From positions 2,728,001-2,792,000 of the forward strand of contig JAXQJY010000032.1 of NCBI GenBank assembly GCA_037042185.1: a stretch of DNA of 64,000 nt. The letters are read 5' to 3'. The notes under the pieces were generated by a model. That model was not told the DNA's origin and did no database searches. It saw nothing but the letters and a program-made list of their open reading frames with translations. Position numbers and translations under genes: made by a program. This document shows positions 57,003 to 64,000 of the stretch, in pieces (position 1 is the stretch's first letter; every line of letters begins with the position of its first letter). The DNA is from Sordariomycetes sp. S80-01Y (lineage: Eukaryota > Ascomycota > Sordariomycetes).

Positions 57003-58569
57003 ATGGGCTCCTACTCGCAAACGACATGGCCGCCTAGCTGGGCTTATGCCACTGAGGCGAGCGATCCCTACTCTGGGTATCACCAGTACCCCAGCTATTC
57101 TTCCTACTTGGCCGAGTCAATGGACGCTTATCAGACCCATCACCACCACCTGGTCCATCACCATCAAATGTCAAGAACGACCGAGTCTAAGCCGCGCCTG
57201 TCGAAAGAGGAGGTCGAGATTTTGGAGGCAGAGTTCCAGAAAAACCACAAGCCCAACAGCAGTCTGAAGAAGGCCCTCGCCGAGCAGATGAGGGTGGATA
57301 ATGCGCGCATCAACGTCAGTCTTCGCGCAATTCCTTTGCTCGGGAGAGCCCCCCGCTAACACCTTGTAGAATTGGTTCCAGAACCGGAGGGCAAGGGAAA
57401 AGAAGGAAAAGAACATACGGGAATATGAGGCGAAGCAGAAACTCGAGAAGGAGAGGAACGAAGCTTCAGGGCTACATCCCACTCAGCCGGATCGAAAAAG
57501 CGACCTTGTGCCTTCCAGCGCACCCTTCCCCAACACTCAGCGCTCAGCATCGCTAGTGATGGTCAAGCGGGAAGCCTCGTCCGATGCAATGGACTCAGAG
57601 TGTCTCTCAGACGAAAACGCGGAGTCCGGGCTCGGCTTTCCACGCATCAATGGGAGCACCGCTCGCGACGCTCGTGGAGAGTGCACATCTCCGTCTAACG
57701 ACGCTTCCGATGCCAACGACAATGATTTTGCCCTCTCGACCGACGATGAGGATGCCGCGACAGGCTTTTCTAGCAGGAACCCTATCTTCTCCTACGGCTC
57801 CGGACCCATGAATGGCTACCCGCCTGTGTCGGGCGATGAGAACGGCTTGCGATCCCCAGCTTCGCTGGACATCGCAGGCCGCCGCAACCGCCGACCACCT
57901 CCACTATCCATCAACGAATCGCGCAGCTACTCGGCGGGTGCACCTCGCACCGGGATCGACATGGTCAAGCGCGGTGATACCATGCGGCGCGTGAACTCTG
58001 CTACCGGCTCGATGCGCATTACAAAACCAATGGCTGCTCCTCGGAGTCCTTTCCAGCTCAGTCGTTCTCCCGTCACCGCTGGACCTCGTGGTAGTCATGC
58101 ACCCCCAACACCAGACACACCCATTCTTGCCAACCAACCCAATGGAGTCAGCGCCAATGCACTTGAGTCGAACACCTCTATCTCGGAACTTGTGATCCGT
58201 GATCCGACTCTGAGGACGCCACCGACCACACCTGGTGGAGTCCACAACTTCTTCAGCCTCAATTCAGTGTACGGCATGCCTGTTTCCGAAGAGAACATGG
58301 TTACCCCCCTACTTCACAACTACCAGAATGGCTTCGAGGTTCCCAACATGCCAATGGCGGTTCCTAACTACCTCTCAACAACCAATGCTGTTGTCAGCCA
58401 GCCCCAAACACCTTCTTTCGTGTCTCCGGCAAGCGCGACATCGTCGTATGGCATGTCAAGCGCCAACACTGAGTACACCTGGCCGACATCCAGGACAACG
58501 TCGCCTGCCGAACAGCAAGGGCCGCAGTACCTCAACCTACCTGTCGCCAGCTTTGGCATGGAGCGGTGA
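57003..58569 (+). CDS. Homeodomain transcription factor (Htf1/Hox2-like)
   Basis: Exons 57003-57314 and 57370-58569 (55-nt intron, GTCAGT donor, GCTAAC branch, TTGTAG acceptor) encode 503 residues. The homeodomain spans about 57-117: SKPRLSKEEVEILEAEFQKNHKPNSS (helix 1 and loop), LKKALAEQMRVDNARI (helix 2) and NNWFQNRRAREKKEK (recognition helix with the invariant WFQNRR). The intron falls inside helix 3, between the two Asn codons. The N-terminus is Tyr/Ser-rich with a His-rich patch. The C-terminal 380 residues are disordered, Ser/Pro/Asn-rich, with repeated SP and TP sites. The arrangement, with an N-terminal homeodomain, MGSYS-type start and long tail, looks like the Sordariomycete Htf1/Hox2 regulators needed for phialide and conidium formation; that name is from memory and should be confirmed. 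The very long upstream region is typical of such developmental regulators. Confidence 0.85.
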
Positions 58570-59383
58570 ACCTGAGCTCGAGCTTGCAACTGCATCGAAG
58601 TGCTGGCACTCGGTTGTACAATTTTTGTCTCCAATATGGAGTGGTTAATGGTGGCATTGTACAGAAGCCCCAGGATCCCTGAACTTACGGCATCTGAACA
58701 CCCTACGATTATGATACATGAGTGGATATGCGTTCAAAATTTTATAGGAAAGCGAGGTGACATTTGGCGCCAATTCAGAAAGCGGCATGGAAGCCGCCGG
58801 TGGCAATTGGAGTTCAGTATTTAACACAAGCCCGATGGCTTTCTTCCATAGGTGGGCTTCGGCAATAAAATGTCAAAGTCAACTGTGCTTGTCAGATTCC
58901 GAAATCAACAGCTTGTTTCTCATGCTCGGTGGCCGACAAAGGCCTCCAGCTCCTTGAATAAGGGCTAAGCCATCCGCCTTGATTGCGCCTACTTGACAGT
59001 GAAGGTTATCGCTGGCTGTCCAACCTTGCAATTATATTGACGGAAAACCAGCTTGTGTCACTCTGGTGAACTGGGTCCCCTGTCAATCTAAAGCCGAAGA
59101 GCGTCGCTGGGTTGCTGATGATTCAGCTAATGCTCCGCGAGTAGCGTGGCGATCAGAAAAGAGCCAGCAACGCTAAAGACACATATATCTGGCATTGCTG
59201 AAATGGATGACGGAGAATATTGAATCCCACCACCTGAGTTTGTCGACGACCACAGCTGACGATCCTCGCTGTCCAGCTTCGTTCATTCGTCACTTGGAAA
59301 GGTTTCATAGACCGGGGGTGATAGCCCAGATTGACAAAGACAAAGATTATATACAACAATAAGGAAGGATCATGCATAGCACA
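58570..59383. other. Intergenic stretch between the homeobox gene and the tRNA cluster
   Basis: About 800 bases with the homeobox 3' end. Short open frames only; no RNA or repeat was recognised. Confidence 0.5.
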
Positions 59384-59455
59384 TCCGGTATGGTGTAGTG
59401 GCTAACATTTGACGCTCTCACCGTCAAGCCCAGGGTTCGATTCCCTGTACCGGAG
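59384..59455 (+). tRNA. tRNA-Glu (CTC), intronless, copy 1
   Basis: The 72-nt cloverleaf has a 7-bp acceptor stem (TCCGGTA with TACCGGA), an A box (TGGTGTAGTGGCTAACA), an anticodon arm TGACG-CTCTCAC-CGTCA with anticodon CTC, a B box GGTTCGATTCC, and G as discriminator base. A T-rich tract suitable for RNA polymerase III termination follows about 20-30 nt downstream. Confidence 0.95.
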
Positions 59456-59576
59456 ATGTTCCGCCTTCAGGGCATTCAATTTTTGCCGTTTGATGCAGCA
59501 ACCTCAAATTTTGACCACCCATGGTCAGCCTGAGTTCTTGTTTCGATTGAAGCCGTTCGGTCTTCAACCAATCACA

Positions 59577-59660
59577 TCCGGTATGGTGTAGTGGCTAACA
59601 TTTGACGCTCTCATTCCAACGGATCCCGTCAAGCCCAGGGTTCGATTCCCTGTACCGGAG
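59577..59660 (+). tRNA. tRNA-Glu (CTC), copy 2, with a 12-nt intron
   Basis: The sequence is identical to copies 1 and 3 except for 12 extra bases at 59614-59625 (TTCCAACGGATC). They sit exactly after position 37, one base 3' of the anticodon, which is the canonical place of nuclear tRNA introns. Removal gives the same 72-nt tRNA. A TTTTT tract follows near 59683. Confidence 0.9.
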
Positions 59661-59775
59661 ACATGGCGCCTACGGTGTTTCTATTTTTGCTCTTCCGGGC
59701 CCTAGGGTTATTTTTCACGCCGTCGGCTTTGTCTCCTATCATTTACTGAAAAAGCAATCATCAGCATCAGTCACA

Positions 59776-59847
59776 TCCGGTATGGTGTAGTGGCTAACAT
59801 TTGACGCTCTCACCGTCAAGCCCAGGGTTCGATTCCCTGTACCGGAG
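59776..59847 (+). tRNA. tRNA-Glu (CTC), intronless, copy 3
   Basis: The mature sequence is identical to copy 1. It is preceded by the same CACA flank as the other two and followed by T-rich termination tracts (TTTT and TTTTT) within 25 nt. Confidence 0.95.
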
Positions 59848-60304
59848 TTTCCTTTTGCCTTTTTGTTCTTTTGCCCTGGGTAATGGATTTCTTCGTTTTG
59901 TGTGGTAAAGCAACGCTTAGCGATCAGATGGCTCAATAAGATTTGGTTGGGATGAGGTAATCTTGCAATACAACTTTTCCTAGGGGCGGTAATCCTTGTT
60001 CATTCACTGGCTTTGCTCTAGCTACAGGGAGATTCCCATACACGACTGAATCACTTTGGAAACTCTTCATCACTGTTGTAATTTTGCGCTCAAGCTATTA
60101 TAACATCTTTGCCCATTTCTTCTAATATCACCAAGCAAGAGGCTCCGAATCGCCGCGAAGTCTAAGCGAAAGAGTTGGGGTGCTTGAACGAGTCGACAAA
60201 ATACTATCGACAGATATACTGTCACCAGAAGCTGCGACGGCCTTGTTCGCGTCAAACCCACTGTCGATGGGAAACTTTGTGCACGTCACAAACTCCCACC
60301 CAAC
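59848..60304. other. Upstream region of the asparagine-synthetase-domain gene
   Basis: The 457 bases carry the tRNA 3' flank and the promoter of the next gene. Nothing else is seen. Confidence 0.5.
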
Positions 60305-62099
60305 ATGTGCGGCATTCACGCCGTGATATCACTAAGACCCTCGGAACCTCTTAGCGAGTCTCTCAAAGATCGCCTCTGCAGCCGCGGTCCAGATCACCTC
60401 GGGAGCGTCTCGACACAGCTCTCAAACGCGTTTCTTACCCTCACCTCTACCGTTCTCGCCCTTCGCGGCGACCATATCGCCAAACAGCCACTCATTGATG
60501 AAGGCACTGGTTCAATACTCTGCTGGAATGGGGAGGCATGGAGATTAGGGGATGAGAAGCTGGCAGTGAACGATACCGATGCTGTCTTTGAGCTGTTGGT
60601 GAGGACAACCCGCGATCATGTAGTGGACGGTGCGACAGACCATGTCCTCAAGGCACTGAGGACGATTGAAGGACCGTTTGCTTTCGTCTTTTTCGACAGA
60701 CTGAACGGGAGAGTTTATTTCGGACGCGATCGCCTTGGCCGGAGGTCATTGTTGGTCAGTAATACTGACGGCGGATTGTCGTTATCCAGCATTGCCGGGA
60801 CGAGCTCTGATGAGTGGTCCGAGGTAGAGGCTGATGGATGCTACTACGTATCCCTCGATGAAATCAATATTGAAGGGGGATGGGTAGCAAAGAAACTTGC
60901 ATGGACCGAGAAGGAAGATTTGGTAAGTTGGAGGTAATGCAACTGACAGACGATTATTCTGCTACTCACGCCTCTAGGTTTCAAGTATCGGCGCTTTCAA
61001 TATGTCTATTCCAAGCGCATTCTCAAGCTTAGACGCAGAGTCTGCTTCAGTGAAGCAGCTGCACCAGCATCTGATGTCTTCTCTCCGCCTTAGGGTTTTG
61101 GACATACCCGCACCTCCGTCCGCTACCGCCGAGGATACACGAGTAGCCGTTTTGTTCTCCGGCGGGCTTGACTGCACTGTGCTTGCTAGGTTGGCAAGCG
61201 ATCTGGTACCAGTGGACCAACCCATTGACCTTCTCAATGTAGCCTTCGAGAACCCGAGGATTGCTGCTCAAAACTCCAAGCTGTCCCAGGATGAGCTGTA
61301 TGAGCTCTGTCCGGATCGAATCACGGGTAGAAAGTCCTTTGGTGAGCTGGTAGCAGTCTGCCCAAGGAGACGGTGGCGCCTAGTGGCAGTGAGTTCCCCC
61401 CTACAAGCTCGGTGATTGCATCACCAATGACATTCCATAGGTCAACGTTCCCTACGAAGAGACTTGCGCGCACAGATCAGAGATCATTCAACTTATCCAC
61501 CCCCACAATACGGAAATGGACCTCTCCATAGCAAATGCCCTTTACTTTGCAGCGCGAGGCCAGGGTCAAGCTTCCACAGCCCCTGAGTCACGGCCTGAGC
61601 CCTATCAGACAACTGCGCGCGTCCTGCTATCAGGGCTGGGAGCTGACGAGCTCTTTGGCGGCTATCAGCGTCATAACACAGCCTACTCCAGACGAGGCTA
61701 CCCCGGCCTGATTGACGAGCTGAAGCTCGACGTAAGCAGGCTCGGGAAACGAAACTTGGGCAGAGATGATCGCGCCATGGCGCATTGGGGAAGGGAGGTG
61801 AGGTTTCCTTTCCTGGATGAGAGGCTGGTGAAGTGGGCGATCGAGTTACCTGCCTGGGAGAAGTGCGATTTCGAGAACCACGTTACAGACGAGGGCTTGG
61901 ACCCGGAGAAGCGGATTCTAAGATTGGTGGCGCTTGGGTCGGGACTGTCCTCTGTTGCTATAGAGAAGAAGAGAGCTGTGAGTCCTTTTCTCCTTCCACG
62001 TGCGATGTCTGCTGACCACTGGAACAGATTCAATTTGGTGCCAGGACAGCGAAGATGGAGAGTGGCAAAGTCAAAGGCACGACCTTCATTACACCCTGA
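60305..62099 (+). CDS. Asparagine-synthetase-domain protein (ASNSD1-like)
   Basis: Exons 60305-60922, 60978-61388, 61441-61977 and 62028-62099 encode 545 residues. The N-terminus MCGIHAVISL exposes Cys2, the glutaminase nucleophile, and RGPDHLG and GPFAFVFFD belong to the class II amidotransferase domain (about 1-200). The asparagine synthase half has the pyrophosphate loop VAVLFSGGLDCTVLA near residue 265 and LLSGLGADELFGGYQRH near 395. The C-terminal exon reads IQFGARTAKMESGKVKGT, a strongly conserved block of this family, so the terminal intron (50 nt) is firm. The type is ASNSD1/yeast YML096W rather than true asparagine synthetase Asn1/Asn2, which is about 570-590 residues and lacks these inserts. 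Family function is unproven; amidotransferase activity is inferred only. Confidence 0.9.
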
Positions 62100-63104
62100 C
62101 AAGGAATGACCAAGGCAAGTGCCTGACACCTCGGCGATGATGACGCAACAGATACTTCCGAGTTTCGCTTTGGGAACACCGTCGCTGGAGCGGTTGTGAG
62201 TTTGCCGTTCGCGGCTAACCCTTCCATCCCGGCGGACGTCGAAAGGCGAGTACTTTGACGACTTAAAGGCAAGTCTGAGCCGAGGTCTGGTTGTTATTAC
62301 CCTCGCCGGGAATGGTTGGAGGAGCTGGCCGGTCACAGTGTCGTAGATATGAGCATGTAGCTTGTCTACAATTCAACCAGGCCATCTTTGCTAGTCGTTC
62401 ATATCAACACACCTACTTCCGCCACCTCTACAGTTTGTGCAGCCATGCACGGCTCATCTCGGTACACGGAGACATGACATGTGCGCTCGGTTCAACTATA
62501 TTACAAATACTTTCCTTTTCTGGAGAGGAGAATAGGTTTTGCAAAGAGAATATTTACCAACGTCCAAATTCAAAGGTGCCGTGGAGGAGGATCCGCGTTG
62601 GACTCCTGTCCAGGCTTCCAGGAATCGAAAAAGACTGTCTTGGTTCAGCTGGCGACATGCTGCCAGCAAAGGGACTCGATCGGCTCTCTGTGCTTCGTTA
62701 CGCAAGATGGTCTCGGTGGTAGCGAGTCAAGTCGCCAGTAGGTAAGCAACGGAGAACTAGTGGATGTTTGTGGCCGGGGAGACCGAAGACATCTTCGTCA
62801 CAAGAAACTGCTTGTTCACTATTTCCCAGAAGACCTTCGCAGTTCTGGAAGTTTGCCGTCCCCGGACCCTGCACCGACCATTGATGATCATTGATCATCA
62901 CTCCTCGTACGCCTATCTCTGACGTCGCGGCTGAGCCCCGATCGGCTGGAACTGCTTTTCAGGATTGAGTATAATTGCCACTGGATCGAGTTGTATAAGC
63001 GGTATATAACGCAGAGGTTCTGGACGAGTTGCTGTGCTTGGCAAGCCCTTTTCACTTCTGGCCCCTGACTATCAACACAACCATCCGAATCTTAGAGGTC
63101 CAAA
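62100..63104. other. Upstream region of the secreted protein gene
   Basis: About 1 kb with no convincing coding frame. TATATAA lies at about 63003-63009, some 100 bp before the next start codon, and could be a TATA box. Confidence 0.5.
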
Positions 63105-64000
63105 ATGCACCTCAAAACGTCCATTATAGCTGCTTTGGCCGGCACTTCTCTTGCTCTTGATATGCCACTCTCTTCCCGAAAAGACTTCGAATGTCCCAAG
63201 TCTATGGCCTATAGTCCGTGGACCAAAGCCTGTTCGTGCCCACCCGGTCAAATATACGACCCTAAGAAGAAGTCCTGCAAAGGCCCCAAGGTCAAAGGCC
63301 CTTGGCCAAAGCCCTCCACCGACGACTTCTCTGTCAGTCAAGACGGTCTCGCTGCCTTTTGCGCGAAGACCCCCACCAGGATCGTGGAGTACGACGAACA
63401 GCACCAGTACTGCCAAGCCAGTGTAAGCACCTTGACCTTCAGCGGCACCAAGGATGTCCTAGACGAGCTCAAAAGCTGGTCTGGGAAGGATATAGATGTC
63501 GCAGATGGCGACCTCAGCCCCGAAATGAAGAACATCTGCGCCGGTCTGAGTGGCCTCTACCTCAAGGATGCCAGCGATGCCGTGGAGCTTTTCAACACCC
63601 CGAAATTCGGCCTTGACACTCTCCTCACTGATGTCCTTGGGTCGCTACCTAGGGGACTCCTGGACCTTATTGGATCCGTAACTTGCCTCATCGGCCTGGG
63701 CAAGCATTGTGAGATGGATTGCGTGTCGTGGTGCGTCTCCGGCTGTGGCAACTTCCTCGACGACCTCATTGGCGAGGACGGGCTTGTTGGAGGCTTGCTG
63801 GAGGATTTGAATGGACTCTGCATCTTGGATGGGGTATTGGAGGGGGTGGGAGGTTTCACGTGTGGGATTGATGACTTGCTATGTACAGTTGGGAACATCG
63901 TTGAAGGGTTGTTAGGGCTATTTGACTGTGCTTGTGATGGGGACGATGGAGACGATAACCAGGACGACGAGGATGATCATTGCAAAGAGAAATGCAAGCG
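63105..64000 (+). CDS. Secreted cysteine-rich protein, 3' end beyond window
   Basis: A frame opens with ATG at 63105 and remains open through the last base, giving 298 residues so far. Residues 1-17 form a signal peptide (MHLKTSIIAALAGTSLA, hydrophobic core with an Ala-x-Ala-like cleavage site). A short Cys module follows: CPKSMAYSPWTKACSCPPGQIYDPKKKSC. Later parts contain DCVSWCVSGCGNFLDDL, further Cys spaced 20-30 residues apart, leucine/glycine-rich amphipathic segments (GLVGGLLEDLNGL, VEGLLGLFDC) and an acidic run (DGDDGDDNQDDEDD) ahead of CKEKCK. No catalytic motif is seen. It could be a secreted effector or a cell-surface protein; I do not recognise a named family. Expression control is not visible beyond a possible TATA box about 100 bp upstream. 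Confidence 0.8.
   Translation, partial: MHLKTSIIAALAGTSLALDMPLSSRKDFECPKSMAYSPWTKACSCPPGQIYDPKKKSCKGPKVKGPWPKPSTDDFSVSQDGLAAFCAKTPTRIVEYDEQHQYCQASVSTLTFSGTKDVLDELKSWSGKDIDVADGDLSPEMKNICAGLSGLYLKDASDAVELFNTPKFGLDTLLTDVLGSLPRGLLDLIGSVTCLIGLGKHCEMDCVSWCVSGCGNFLDDLIGEDGLVGGLLEDLNGLCILDGVLEGVGGFTCGIDDLLCTVGNIVEGLLGLFDCACDGDDGDDNQDDEDDHCKEKCK

Noticed and set aside
59614-59625. Copy 2 of tRNA-Glu being a pseudogene because of a 12-nt insertion
   Set aside because: The insertion is exactly at the standard intron site and the rest of the gene, including both promoter boxes, is perfect.

Overview
This window is nuclear DNA of a filamentous ascomycete (Pezizomycotina, most likely a Sordariomycete). 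The evidence is short 47-70 nt introns with GT(A/R)NGT donors, CTRAY branch sites and YAG acceptors, single-copy eukaryotic housekeeping genes, a fungus-only TRAPP subunit (Trs65), Sld3, a conidiation-type homeobox gene and a fungal CorA-like transporter. Coding sequence is GC-rich in third positions. I saw no bacterial, viral or recognisable transposon sequence. For almost every intron-containing gene the exon set given here adds up to an exact multiple of three, which supports the splice calls.

Layout: MSH3 3' part (+, cut by the left edge); a C2H2-type zinc-finger protein (-, 7 exons); BET2 Rab geranylgeranyl transferase beta subunit (-); a RhoGAP protein (+); RRS1 (-) and mitoribosomal mS29/RSM23 (+) divergently paired; MCM7 (-) and PEX1 (+) divergently paired; a CorA-like Mg2+ transporter (+); MET22/HAL2 bisphosphate nucleotidase (-); a fungal OTT_1508-like deaminase-fold protein (-); CHD1 (-); RLI1/ABCE1 (+); PRP40 (-) and TRS65 (+) divergently paired; SLD3 (-); a HAD phosphatase of the GPP/DOG type (+); a 7.6-kb gene-poor stretch; a homeobox transcription factor (+); three tandem tRNA-Glu(CTC) genes; an asparagine-synthetase-domain protein (+); and a secreted cysteine-rich protein (+) running off the right edge.

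The first 49 kb is a dense housekeeping block: DNA replication and repair (MSH3, MCM7, SLD3), chromatin (CHD1), splicing (PRP40), ribosome assembly and recycling (RRS1, RLI1, mS29), vesicle traffic (BET2, TRS65, RhoGAP), peroxisome biogenesis (PEX1) and sulfur/salt metabolism (MET22). They are unrelated pathways placed side by side, as is usual in fungi, not an operon. ACGCGT (MCB-like) elements upstream of both MCM7 and SLD3 suggest shared G1/S control. The last 15 kb is looser and more accessory, with the long noncoding stretch before the homeobox gene, the tRNA repeat cluster and the secreted protein.

The most unusual items are the deaminase-fold protein, the tRNA-Glu triplet in which only the middle copy has a 12-nt intron, the arginine/aspartate minisatellite inside CHD1, and the cluster of CDK-consensus sites in the C-terminal part of Sld3. 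I did not find a clearly new multi-gene system.
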